Assembly: GCA_944472155.2 (NCBI GenBank)
Contig: OX235273.1
Span: 101,888,582 to 101,952,581 of the forward strand
Source of the DNA: Trichobilharzia szidati
Lineage: Eukaryota > Platyhelminthes > Trematoda > Strigeidida > Schistosomatidae
Direction: 5' to 3'
Length of the DNA: 64,000 bases
The position numbers were made by a program, and so were the translations under genes. Of this stretch, positions 34,629 to 46,372 are shown in pieces. The notes beneath the pieces are model-generated. The model saw only the letters and a list, made by a program, of their open reading frames with translations. It was not told where the DNA came from and did no database searches. Each line of letters begins with the position of its first letter. Position 1 is the first letter of the stretch.

Positions 34629-35700
34629 TACAGAGAATGAGATATAACTTGTGTTTTGCAAATCAGTGAATAATGCTCAACCACAACATGTTGATTATAT
34701 GTACTTTTATCAATAATTAAATAATTGCCATTGTAGCATTAAGAACGCAATATTCAGCGGAGAGACTCTTTTCGACGAATCCATTATCAAGCTGTACAAC
34801 TGTGTATATATTGTGTTCAAGAACTTATATGCGTCTAGGGAATTAGATCAAAAGTGTGAACACATGAAATAATAATATTGTGAAATGTAATTAAAATATT
34901 TGTGATTATATTGATAGTTAAGCGTCAATTAGCAAAACAATTAATATCGTATATAGAATATTGCATGAGTTGGGTTTATAGATGTTGTTGGGAGGGAGTG
35001 CATAATTATAGGATTAGTAGACGAATATAGAGCATGATACAATATGTTGTGAATTCTGTACGTCACTTGGTTTCATTTGATGAATACACACTGAACGAGT
35101 AGGAGGCCATTCAAGTCCCACTTGTACACTTAGTCATCTCTGCATAACACAGGATTTTTGGTACGGAGAACAGAATGACAGATAGTGGAAATTGATGATG
35201 AAATGACAAGTAGTATTGTGTCAGTGACTAAATTGTTCACAGTTAAATGACAATGAATTCGCTGGATTGACTTTTCTTTTCTTGAGCAAGCCCTGCTCTA
35301 TCGTCAGCTGAATAATTCTTTGAGTAGTCGAATGCCGATATCAGATTGCCTGTTCTTGTCTTTTTAGTGAATCTCAATGAGACAATGAAGAAGTTCAAAT
35401 ATGTAACATAACACAAGCTCATTATTATACTATATGCAACATTCACAATTTGTTTTGGCAATCAACCATTAGCAATTCATCTCTGATGCACAAACTGACG
35501 CGCTCAGTACGCAGGGCGTGAACGTTTAATGACTCACCTGACACATCACAGTCAGTTCACACAGACATGCGAATTAATCTCTTGTAGACTATAGAGAACT
35601 GATCACCTCAATTATCAATAGTATTATAGTATGACTGAATATTCCTTTACCCGTACTATGGTAATCTTGACTGTTATTTCCTTCGCTCTGTGGAATGGTT
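34629..35700 (-). repeat. Palindrome 3, right arm
   Basis: Inverted match of the left arm. It contains the intact site where the left arm holds the Penelope-like insert. Confidence 0.65.
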
Positions 35701-36270
35701 AGTTATTTTTTGCAATTTCTTTTGTTATATGTTCCTCAAGTTTGCTGTTTATTTGTCGGGATCACATAAGACCTCCAAGTGTCACTGGACACAGCCGTTG
35801 TCTCACTTTTCACTCTGTAAATGTCTCCAACTACGAGCTCAACTGGGATCTAATGTGGGATCTCTTTTTTACGAAATCAAGCTCGGTGACTCTTCAGGTT
35901 CTTGGACTGGAGTTAAGGACTTGTGGATTCTTAATCCTCTAGTTCATGAAATAATGTTCCTCACTCTTATACCTTCAATATGCATTGACTTCAACTTGAA
36001 ATAGTTGACCCCACTGGTCATGACTTCTCTTTACAGTTCCAGGACCTCCATCCAGTAGCACTACAATTGCAGAGTCATCGACCACCTTGAAGAGAGCAAA
36101 TCCAACCGCAGTCATCTCTCTCACTGTCTTACTCAGGCAGCACTCATTCAAGTAGAAGAGGCATGGACGCCAAATACTAATGAGATGAGATCAGATCAGA
36201 TAGGGAAATAATCGTTCATTACACTGAAACCAGTGTGGTGATTTATAGCACTTAGGGGAAGTAGCGAGAT
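35701..36270 (+). repeat. Repeat block K, copy 2
   Basis: Same orientation as 15340-15951. The 104-codon frame 35690-36004 starts from a TTG or inner ATG and includes SWTGVKDLWILNPLVHEI. It has no known domain and is broken in the sister copy, so I treat it as non-coding or decayed. Confidence 0.55.
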
Positions 36271-37234
36271 CCGATTTCTCAAAAATAATATCAAATCAGT
36301 GCCTTTATATTTCCCAGGGACTTCGTGAGAGCCTCACAGATAGCACTTGGAACAGGCAGTTTCAAAATTTCATGAACACCTGCTGTCACTCGATACGGAA
36401 GATTAGATAGCCTGAAGGGCAACAGGCGAATAACAAGGATTTCTACTAACCAACGTAGCAAGCAGGAAAGCATTATCCGACAGAAATACAGAAAGTGAAT
36501 GTAGACTAACCAGATGTATACTGAATGGATCTCTGAGTGTTATCTGATGTCACGCAGTCGAGTGGAAATAGAGTGGTAAGAGACGACATAGCATACGTGG
36601 GTGAGCTTAATAATAATACTAATCTTGTTGAGGACATTATGTTGACATAGCGCAGAATTTTCTGTCCAGTTGAATCAGAAATTATCTACTCAAGCTTATG
36701 CAGCGATCCGAAAATATGATAATCTCCAATCTCTCCATCCTCTGACTCATGCACAGGTCGTCGTTCCCCATTCGATGGCTAGGCGCGCGGTGGCACTGTA
36801 CAGGATGTTTTCGATCCTTGTCCACCTCCTATGGATTATTTTTCAAACTGCAATTACTTTAATTGATATATTGTATTGTGAAAGTTCCTTAATGCCGACT
36901 CATTCTCATCTGGCACCTGATCTTTAGTGTGAGGACGGTGAGGGCAGCTGTGGGGAAGAACCTGCAGTAGCCTGTCAAAAATACATTTCGTGTTCACTTT
37001 ATACTACTTGTTAACAGCAAGTAGTATAGGAGTGTATTGGCAATAATACTGATAATTATCCTTCAGTGATCTGAAGATGTAATTCGATAACTAGAGAGAA
37101 TAAGAAGTGGAGAAGAGTTAACGCATCACACAGGATAGAAACTCAGGTAATTGAGTGATTTCTGCCAGTTCAACTCGTTATCTCCGTAATCATAGTTGTT
37201 GATTTCATTTGGAAACCACATCATATATCATACG
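36271..37234. other. Unassigned stretch
   Basis: No recognisable gene. Frames 36473-36291 (-) and 36670-36927 (+) have no domain or relative in the window. A perfect hairpin lies at 37000-37028. Confidence 0.35.
37000..37028. repeat. Perfect short inverted repeat
   Basis: TATACTACTTG and CAAGTAGTATA are complementary, with a 7-base loop TTAACAG. It could form an 11-bp stem. It is not followed by a T run and is not tied to any gene, so its role is unknown. Confidence 0.6.
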
Positions 37235-37790
37235 AACATTGGAATAAATAATACTAGCTGTATTCTGGAAAGTGTTTATATAATGCACAAATATCTCAGT
37301 GAATTTTGTTGCTTGATATTTCCGTTTGACTCACGATCCTAGAATAAACAATTAATTGCCAACAGATCACGTGTGACACCATGTCGTCTCACCTGAGGCG
37401 CAATCCAATGCATTATGATATTTCTGCTTCCCCCCCCCCCACTTCGAGAAATGTATGACGTTTGGTTGGAAGTCAATTATAAGGACTTCAGGTGCACAAT
37501 TTGTGACAGGTGGACATCACTCAGGAACAGTTATGTCATATATTGGGATTCGTTGCTAGTCACGATTATGCTTTATCTCAAGTTTGGTAGAAACTTGCGA
37601 ACCAGCACATAGTAAACACTTTAAATACTCGCGGGAGTACATAATGCCACTAGAGGTCATATTTTATGAATAGATTAAAACGAAGTGAACAAGGGAAATT
37701 ACATGCAATATAATGATGGCAGCTTTTTCTGGCACAAGTTTTAAGCAGTTCACCTGATTAAATATCTTCTATATACTGCAGTCTCTGTTC
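37235..37790 (+). repeat. Widely spaced inverted pair (37 kb / 57 kb), left copy
   Basis: Matches 56585-57485 inverted; the right copy has an extra segment of about 350 bases. Shared text includes TTGACTTCCAACCAAACGTC (right copy) and AACTTGCGAACCAGCAC. A run of 11 C lies at 37430-37440, where the right copy has only five. Confidence 0.7.
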
Positions 37791-39215
37791 AACATTGTTT
37801 ATTCAGACCTCCTTCTCAATGATCTGCACATTCGAACGCTGTTTGATTAGGATCGCGGATCACCTGTCAGACATTCACAGTATTCTTCAGTGATGTAAAC
37901 TGACAATGCATTCGACGACAATTTGGAGTTCACAAAATCTGTCATTATGTATTTCAATGTGGAAGGAATCTAGATAGTTCCTATGTTCACACACTGTTTC
38001 GCAATTCATAATTGTGATTACATTATACATTGTAAGCGATTGAAGGCGATCCGTGAAATAATAAACGCAAGGTCACATTGTCATCCTGCACTTGTTCCTC
38101 TCGTTTGCTTGAGCTTTGCAATTGCTGTCATTCGATAAGAATATTTGTCACAAGCGAAGGTATGAGTGGTATTTAGCGAAATGGTTTATTTTTACGCATG
38201 CTTGTATAGAGAATATTACAGTGTATGTGAATTTGCAGGTTGTGTTAATTATGCCGAGGTTAATTAATCAGTCGAAGCACACCCATTCCTCCTGTGAAAC
38301 AAAGATAATACGACAGAAGTCATCATTCCTGAATATATAAATACATATTCATCGAAACTAATTTACGTACTATGTGGAATGGAAAGTTTCACTTATGCAC
38401 AATATTGTGACACTTGTTATGGACAATAATGTGGGTAATATAACAAAGATGAGCATAAATGTTATGACCAGCCACTGTCGTAGACATCTTGATGACATTC
38501 TGTGTGCACTCTGAAACGCGCCTCTCACTCAGTTCCTTCACAATGATATCAGTATATACAAAAATCAGCGATTCTATCACTCCTACAAACTAGTTTCCAC
38601 CTACCAAACTGTGAACAGCATGTCTTTCTGTGAGATTTGATGCAAATAATCGATGATAGCGAAATCAGTGAAATGTAACATTCACTCACCGCCTGACAGT
38701 TTATCACTGAATGCAGTTCTCCGTCATTAGCGAATGATACACCTTCAATATCGAATTTCACCACGATTGTTATCGAGAAACTACCATGCTGAATGACTAT
38801 ATTATTCACTAATGTATTCACATTGCATTTGCATGAGTAATATTCAGTTAAAACATTTTATTGACATTCGGTGGAAATTGTAACCTTCGCCTCGTTTGAG
38901 CTTCTTCGACAGTGCACAAGCGGGCTTCTATGAGAAATCGAATCTAGTGTAATCAATGTGTGGTCTGAACAAGCCATCATCCAGACAGTGGTTTTCAAGT
39001 AGATTCAGTCACCCATAATTCAAATTTTCTGCTAATGCCCGGTTGTTCATCATCTCCAACCAATGTGATTGTAGATTACACACCTGACATCCTAGACACA
39101 GATACTCACAACAGGTAATCAAGCACCGGAATGTAAGAAAGTCCATTCATTGGAATCACTCGCTTCACTCAGGAATAAAGTGCTAGTGTCACGAATTTAT
39201 AATTGTCAATTAATC
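37791..39215. other. Unassigned stretch
   Basis: Only short frames without domains were seen (for example 38549-38821 and 38389-38580). I see no repeat of this part elsewhere in the window. Confidence 0.35.
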
Positions 39216-40075
39216 TGTGGTGAGAGCTGCCTACTAGCCAAATTGGTAGACAGTAATTTACTTCAATATTTACGTTCCCAAGATTTGTCGTGAAAAAAAC
39301 AACCAATCGGAAGACTGTGTTTGTTTGTTTACATATCCATAGTAATGTACATGAAAACATATATAAATATGTGTTGATTTTCTTCATAAATGATCTGTTG
39401 CCTGACTCTTGCCTTTTGTCGTTACAATTGGTGTCGCTGCCTACCGACAAATGGCAACCTTTGCCCTGCAGTTTTTGATGAAGACATATGGATCTTCGGG
39501 CAGGACTTTGAGGCTTCTTCGCAGTTGAGTGGCGTCCAAGATCTGTCAGCGATGAGGCTGCTACTTGGGACGCTGCTGGGAGGTCGGGAGAAAGCAGCAT
39601 ATGAAAGTGTGAGCCGAAATACCTACGAATGTGCGGCAGGGTCAGGCAAACAGTTTCCAAAACGGGAAGGACCATACACAGTCACAAAAAGACGGGGTCA
39701 AGTATATACCATCAGAAGAGGTGACAAACAAAAACGAGTTAACGCCAGTCAGATCCAACGATGGGTGCATGGGGACAAGCCGGTCTGTAACAATCATCAA
39801 CGAGAGGATGCATCACCCAGAAGGTCGGAGCGCCTGCGCGCGAAGCCATTTGACGGGGGGACGAGTGTGGTGAGAGCTGTCTACTAGCCAAATTGGTAGA
39901 CAGTAATTTACGTCAATATTTACGTTCCCAAGATTTGTCGTGAAAAAACAACCAATCGGAAGACTGTGTTTGTTTGTTTACATATCCATAGTAATGTACA
40001 TGAAAACATATATAAATATGTGTTGATTTTCTTCATAAATGATCTGTTGCCTGACTCTTGCCTTTTGTCGTTACA
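39216..40075 (+). mobile_element. Internally deleted LTR retrotransposon
   Basis: Two LTRs (39216-39426 and 39866-40075, about 210 bases) start TGTGGTGAGAGCTG and end GTTACA. I count only about three differences between them, so insertion is recent. TGGTGTCGCTGCC at 39429 is the likely primer-binding site and GGGGGGACGAG at 39855-39865 the polypurine tract. The 440-base interior keeps only the leader and the end of pol. AATC lies on both outer sides, overlapping the last A of the element, and may be the target duplication. It has no reverse transcriptase and would need one in trans. Confidence 0.85.
39428..39887 (+). CDS. Remnant ORF with integrase C-terminus
   Basis: The frame is open from the first LTR into the second. 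GPYTVTKRRGQVYTIRRGDK followed by NASQIQRW looks like the C-terminal fold of a Ty3-type integrase. The part before it (RLLLGTLLGGREKAAYESV) seems to be leader or Gag start, so the two ends of the element were joined by the deletion. Function as a protein is doubtful. There is no separate promoter besides the LTR. Confidence 0.55.
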
Positions 40076-41017
40076 ATCCTCATCTCTCAACCACTTAACA
40101 GCCTGCTAATTAATCACATACATAGACTCAATTGAGGATGGAATAATTATAGGTGATTCCAGTACAACTGAAGATTTGTGAACTTAGCTAAAGGTGTTAC
40201 AAAGAATATAATGAAATATTTCTTGCCCTGATACCATTTGAAATAGCAAAGTCATAAACGGCCTAATGAATGAAGTAGCTATGACAAGAGGACATAAATG
40301 TGGCACAGAATAAGAACACCCAGACCTCATCAATGAACTGCAAAGCGTGTCACAGTCTGGTGCAGTAGTTGGTACCGAAGTTCTATATCTAGAAATGCAG
40401 AGAAACGATCGAAGCTGTTATATTTGTGAGGATTCAAAACGTGTTCTTATGAATAGCAGAACCATCGATGATACAGGGATGTTGGTAGTATTTCTCTACT
40501 TGTATTGACATCTATTCCGCAATGCGAACTAGCAAAAGTGATGCATATCAAGGAATTTTCTAGTTCCGCGCCTCACATTGAAACTGCAAGTTTACTTACA
40601 AATAATTTTGTACTTGAGTGAATGCAGACCATCAACGCAGCCCAAAACGTCAAGCATGAGGGAAAACACTTTATTGTTAAATGTGAGAAGATGAGAGTAG
40701 TTGAATAGCATGCATTTTGGTACACAATTTTCTATAATCAGACTATTCGGATGTTTGATGACGGTTTCAGCTAACTAACGGTGAATTTTAATAATTGTTG
40801 ATTGAATTCATGACAGTAATGCCATAATTTTTTGCAATACAACTGGATTCAGGAAATTAACAAGTGGTCGTCTTCCAACAAAAGTAATGACTCTGGTGAC
40901 TGGGTTGCTTTTCATGTTACAAGACTACTAGCCACACACCTGCTCACATCTAATTATTGGCATAACCTTACAAACTTAAAAAGTTATAAATGATAATACC
41001 AGTGAATGACAGAATGA
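40076..41017. other. Unassigned stretch
   Basis: No ORF with a domain, and no clear match elsewhere in the window. Confidence 0.35.
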
Positions 41018-41332
41018 AAATGCATTCTATGAAGACTCAAGTGAGCAATGAGGAGAGGAAATCAGAAGGACAAAATCCTTAGAGAGTTACCTCATCATCA
41101 TGAATTACAAGTAAAGAAGAAGTCATTAAAATATTATGTGGATATCTGAACTGAAGAACTCATCGATTCACAGAGACAATACTATCCACCGACGGAATTC
41201 ACAAATATAAGTTAAGGTATCACCAGATTATCAGGTGTGTTGAGACGGGCTGACCTGATGACATTACTGAAAATCACACAAACTCTACTGTCTCACAAAC
41301 ATAAAAGGAATGATATGTACTAATTATTACTA

Positions 41333-41605
41333 TCATTGAGAAATATGTGGTATCATTATCGTGCCGCCCATTTGTTTTATTTGGTTTTCACCTTGTAGAA
41401 CCAAGATAGTTGTTAAGAGAAGCCGATCAAAGACATTTGACTGGATGTTGTATTCAAGTAATTGTGTTGCTGGCATCGAATACACATCTGGTATTAGGAA
41501 GTCAGTGAGCACGGGCATCATTCTGGCCAGTTCGTGAGGCTTTCGGGAGAAGAAACCACAGAAACACCTCAAATTCCACCTGATGCAAGCAAATAAAATT
41601 CTCAA
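41333..41605 (-). CDS. 90-codon frame of unknown function, copy 1
   Basis: It starts MRILFACIRWNLRCFCGFFS and ends MIPHISQ. The inverted partner at 52363-52635 encodes the same protein with two changes (I to M, Q to E). A true ATG and two intact copies support it mildly. The N-terminus has no clear signal peptide and no domain is recognised. The duplicates look young, so an intact frame is expected by chance. Low confidence as a gene. Confidence 0.22.
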   Translation of the reverse strand: MRILFACIRWNLRCFCGFFSRKPHELARMMPVLTDFLIPDVYSMPATQLLEYNIQSNVFDRLLLTTILVLQGENQIKQMGGTIMIPHISQ

Positions 41606-42811
41606 GAATGATTAGGAAGCTGTTTGAGGACCATTTCATTGACGACTGCTGCTATGACTATGAAGTGATATTGGAGAATCGTCTCAATTCTCAATGGGAG
41701 TTGCGCACAAATGTATCTCTGTAAGTCAAGTAACTGTTGAAGTGTGCACTTCCTTCCAATATAGTGTTGAATATGCACTCAGATTTTGGTGCTCATCAGT
41801 GAACATAGTGGTGAGGATACGTACCAGTCGTTTGCATTGGGAAGGTCTTATGCACAACAACCAACAACGGAATCTATCACCCAAATGTGGTTCTTCTAGT
41901 AATGATTCGATTTTGTATTGATAATCACGTAGGTTTGTTGTTCAACTACAGCGAATCACACCTGAATTATTCTATTTGTGGTCTTGCATCGCTCAGAGCC
42001 TTCGATTCACTGCTGATTGGTATGTGTAGGCAGATATCCGTCACGGCAAAACGATGGCGAACGCGAACCAGACTTTAGTTATGTCGATAGGAGACGGCCG
42101 CTTCGCGTGAATTAAAATCATGCGAATTCCATTCTACCTGCTTTGACAAAGATGACCACCAGGGAAACGTCATGTGATGAGCTAATACTTTCTAATTGCC
42201 ATTGCACGGAATCTCAGTACTCGACCTGTAATAATCAACACGGCTTAGTATTGTTTGTTTTCGTTTACCCATGTGTGACCGATTTGCGCCGAAGCATAGC
42301 GCTACTTATAAATCATAAGCTCACCATATATATATATATATATAATTGCGTTTTCTTCGTTGTCACAACGTGTAACTGAAGTCTACGGAAACTGAGGCTA
42401 ACCGGATATGAAGTATGGTTGACGGAATCATTAAAACACGACATTTACGATTCAGAGTAGAATATTACAAGAATATCTGCTCTCGCTATCTCTCTGAAGC
42501 CAAATCTGTTGAGAAAGCGAAAACTAATTAGTGCAGACGTGTCACACATTCTCGTTTCTATGTAGTCTTCAAGTTTAATTATTACTATATTTGCAGCTTC
42601 ATGTTTAGAAGGGACCATGAAATAATTTTGTTAAAATCACTCAATGTGTTCAAGTTATTATGTCTTCAGCTACTTGACAAGGTATTTACACGTCTGCTCG
42701 ATGGAATTCATCAGTGAACAACATCATTTAAGCGAATCAACCGGAAATGACACATCGAACCAATATTTTGATGTTCCCACTTGAGATTATGTTTTGCTAT
42801 GAAAACAAATT

Positions 42812-44759
42812 TAATAATAATAATAATGATTTACTTTATTCCAAAAACAGTACTTGTGATACAGAATGGAATTTTCAGCATTAATCACAATATTGCATCT
42901 AATTTCCTCAAATTATAAATAAAATTAATCACACAGAAAATTTTTCTACATTTACAATAGGGTTAATATAAAAAAATAAAAAATAAAAACATGCAGCATA
43001 TAAAATGGTAATAATAATAATGATAGCAGCTAAGGTAATGATAATAATACAAGTGGAAATTGCCGTGGGCTTGTTTCACACAGTACTGTCGATGCGGTAT
43101 ACAAATCCTTGCATGATTAAAAATATTGAATATGATGTTCTCTTTACATGATATGGTGAGGGAAAAAACAAAGATTACAGCAGTCATAGAGATAAGTTGG
43201 TGTTTGCAGTTATGAAAGTGAAAACGAAGAATCAACAGGACCATAAATATAATAGAAATAATAAAAGTAAAACTTGAAGGTATATAAAGATGGATGGAGG
43301 AGATTGTTTATTTACTAGATGAAAAAAGGTTAGTCAATTCTTGCCTGACGCTATTTTCATCACATAAAATACGTGCCAAGTATGGTATCATAGAATTTTT
43401 ATACTTAGACGTGCGAGCATACAGTTTTCTGAAGTTACTTCTTGTTCTACCTGAGGAGATGCAAGGTGAAAGCTGAGGGTGAAGTGGATGCTCCAAGTCA
43501 GACAAAATCCCTTTAGCAAATTTACTGCACGAAGTCAAATGCCTATCGACAACGACGTTAACTATGTAGTCCACTGGGACACCACTCATCCTACTGACAG
43601 TCTTCAGCATTCTACGAATTGTGACAAAGTCCTTTTTAAGCAAACCAGGAAAGAATAAGGGTGAGCAATAAAGAAGAATAGGTAGGATGCAAGAGTTTAT
43701 GAACTGTAAGAGGAGGGGTTGAGTTATACCCCAGTGCCTTAACTTCTTAATGTAAAATGTCAGGCGGAATATTTTACTGGAGATCGCTGAGACATGGGAA
43801 GACCAGGAGAGATCAGAAGAGAGAATAAGTCCAAGATACTTAATTTCTGATTTAATTCCTACATCACTGTCATCAATCTTACAACTGTCATGAGAATCGA
43901 CGGCTTCTTTTAACTGTCGTTTACATCTTAAGCTGAATTAACAGTTTGACATTTAGAAGGACTCAGTTTAAGACCATTAGACTCAGACCATTTACTGACT
44001 CTTGACAGAAAGCTATTTATTTTGGTATAATCTAGCTGGAAGTTAACAGACATTGAAACAGTTAAGTCATCAGCGTACTTCACAAAGTTTATTTCATCAG
44101 ACTGAGGCAAGTCATGTAAGAAGAAAGAAAAAAGAAAAGGAGAAAGGACAGCGCCTTGAGGGACACCAGCTTCAGTAGGCAATGAAGTGGAAGACTTCCC
44201 TTTATACATGGTGTACTGCTTTCTTTCTGAGAAATAAGAGTGTAACCAGTTAACAGCCCAACATTCTGTTTGACTTGCAGCAAGTTTATTTAATAAGATG
44301 TCCCGAGTCAAAAGCAGATGTATAGTCTAGGAAGGCACAACGAACAAATTTAGCCCCTTTGTCTAGACTGGAAGCAATGTTATGATATAAGACGACAGCT
44401 GCATCTAAAGTGCTTCTACTGTGCTTATAGGCAAACTGTTTTGGGTCATTAAAGGATTTAAGAGAGGGTACAAGACTAAGTAAAAGTAGTTTCTCCATAG
44501 TTTTCAAAAAAGGAGAGGTAATAGCAATGGGTCTAAATTTGACACATGCTCCAGTAGACGATTTAGGTACGGGTACAACTTTAATGTCTTTCCAAACAGC
44601 AGGCACAACATTACTGGAAAAAGATTTGTTAAGCAGATCATTAAGAGGGTAACATAGAATATCAGAACACTTTTTGAAAATAATACTAGGTATATGATCT
44701 GGACCTAAGCTCTGGGAAGGGTTCAGAGACTTGAGGAGCTTTTGAACATCATTTGTGTT
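42812..44759 (-). mobile_element. CR1/Jockey-type non-LTR element, 5'-truncated, with 5-bp target duplication
   Basis: The minus strand encodes an RT in order: VPVPKSS...FRPIAITSPFLKTMEKLL, FLDYTSAFD (motif A), GVPQGAVLSPFLFSFF (motif B), YADDL (motif C), then KYLGLILSSDLSWSSH. A small frame break lies near 44300, just after motif A, so the RT is inactive. The ORF ends at 43308. The 3' untranslated tail ends with AATAAAGTAAATC and ATT repeats, as in CR1-like elements, not poly(A). AAATT flanks both ends (42807-42811, 44760-44764). The inverted copy near 51150-51190 lacks the element, which confirms an insertion. The endonuclease part is missing by 5' truncation. Confidence 0.88.
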
Positions 44760-45009
44760 AAATTCCTCACCTCCATCTAATCATGTTCCCTGATGTCTTC
44801 TCCCACTTCAATTTCCGAGTTAGCAGGATGGATTTCGTCCATGTGAATTGTTGAATACAACATGGACAATTTATGAGGCAGAACTAGTCCATGTCATTCT
44901 GTTCCGTCGATTCTTCAGAGAAATATCATCATCAGCGCTGGTCTCACTCATGTTCTCATTTCACAAACTTCACTGACTCTGATAATATAAATCACTTTGT
45001 ATTTGACGT

Positions 45010-45170
45010 TGTAATCAAGATGTTGAATAGGGTTGGCTGGTTGTGGGAACTCCGAATTGTTGAAGTAGTTCCAAAATTACGTTGTAGTCTACGCTATCTA
45101 ATGCTTCCTGATATCCGATGAATTTGAGGTAGACAGTTGACTTGCATTCTTTTCTCTTTCCTACATTGAC
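45010..45170 (-). mobile_element. RTE-type RT fragment, inverted relative of 27890-28190
   Basis: The minus strand reads ECKSTVYLKFIGYQEALDSV and then LLQQFGVP. It is the same motif A region as at 27960-28070, but with Gly in place of the catalytic Asp. Dead fragment. Confidence 0.6.
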
Positions 45171-46329
45171 TGGTATCGTTGCGAACTGATAGACACATGA
45201 TTCGACTTTCTTGAATCTATCTTGCTCATGGTGGCGTTTCGCAGGCAGAGCATCTCCTAGACTTGTAAAAACGACTCAGTGTTTAATATTGATTAGACAG
45301 GAAGAAGATCCTGCACAAGATCTTGCATAGGCCTAAATCCCTGTCGTTCTGAGTTTGACTGGGTGTCGCTTCTACTAATTGGTAGATACCTACCTCTCCC
45401 TAGTTAGCATAAACTATGAAAATCGCGAATCGTCTGTCAAGAAATACTGCAGGTTTAAAAAGGAGGAGTTATGACATCGAGTAGAAGAAAGATAAGAGAA
45501 TGTGATACTCAGGGGAAACAGAGGTATGTGACAGGTACATTGTGAACACACTAAATGAGTTTCGAATATTTCACAGTCTCAGCCACAGCAATTTCGATTA
45601 AAATTGTATTTCAATCCTAGTTGGTGAGTTTGAGGGAATACAAGCTGCCTCTTGCATGACTCGCATCAACGAAGACACTGGAGACAGCAATTTCTAAGTT
45701 GTTTCTTCGCTAATGGTGTTGGCATTTCGGTTCATATCAAGGTGCTGAAGAGTGGATCATTCGCCTAATTCTCCATATCTAGCTGATATCACTGACGCTT
45801 ATCAGTGATTATGCACTTTTATATTTACCATGACAACAGTGTCTATTCACATTCGAATTCACCGATGAACACTTGCTCCAATACACGTAACCTACTTGTC
45901 TGCAGAAATCATTCTGGCTAGTAGGATAGTCAATCTTCTGTCGACTACTCCAGCAATGGGATCACCTGCAGTACCGACAAGTTGAAATGATCACCTCTTC
46001 TTCACTGTGCACTACATCGCAATCGTGTACTCATGTCTTCTGTAACAGTTGGTCAATTCTCATGGATACGAGAAATTCGCAGCTCCATTGCACGCCGCAC
46101 CATATAATAATAACATTGTAGAACAGAGATTCGGCTGATCGCATGTCACAAACTGGACGAAAGACACTTAAATGACGGCAGTGTCCATTTCTCTTGGATT
46201 TTCGGTGAGTGGGTGATTCCGAGAAAGTATGCCTTCAAATTCCCTCATGTTCCATGGTAGCAGTCGGATTGCATGTCTTAATCGTTGTCTCAGTGATCAG
46301 TCGTATTCTTCAACTCACTGATTTCAATA

Positions 46330-46372
46330 ACTAACCACTAACTAACTAACTAACCAACTGACTAATCAACTA
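46330..46372. repeat. ACTA/ACCA microsatellite
   Basis: Repeats of CTAA and CCAACTG such as CACTAACTAACTAACTAACC. Short and imperfect. Confidence 0.7.

Larger units (their letters stand above)
41018..44906 (+). repeat. Widely spaced inverted pair (41 kb / 52 kb), left copy
   Basis: The reverse complement of 51011-52944, interrupted by the CR1/Jockey-like insert at 42812-44759. Includes an ATAT run at 42325-42344 and sequence shared with block J (42350-42480). Confidence 0.75.

Noticed and set aside
37000..37028. Hairpin as a terminator or tRNA arm
   Set aside because: No T run, no adjacent gene, and no cloverleaf around it.
39169..39675. 168-codon minus frame over the deleted LTR element
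   Set aside because: It lies antisense to the LTR and remnant pol frame, which show clear LTR, primer-site and integrase features.
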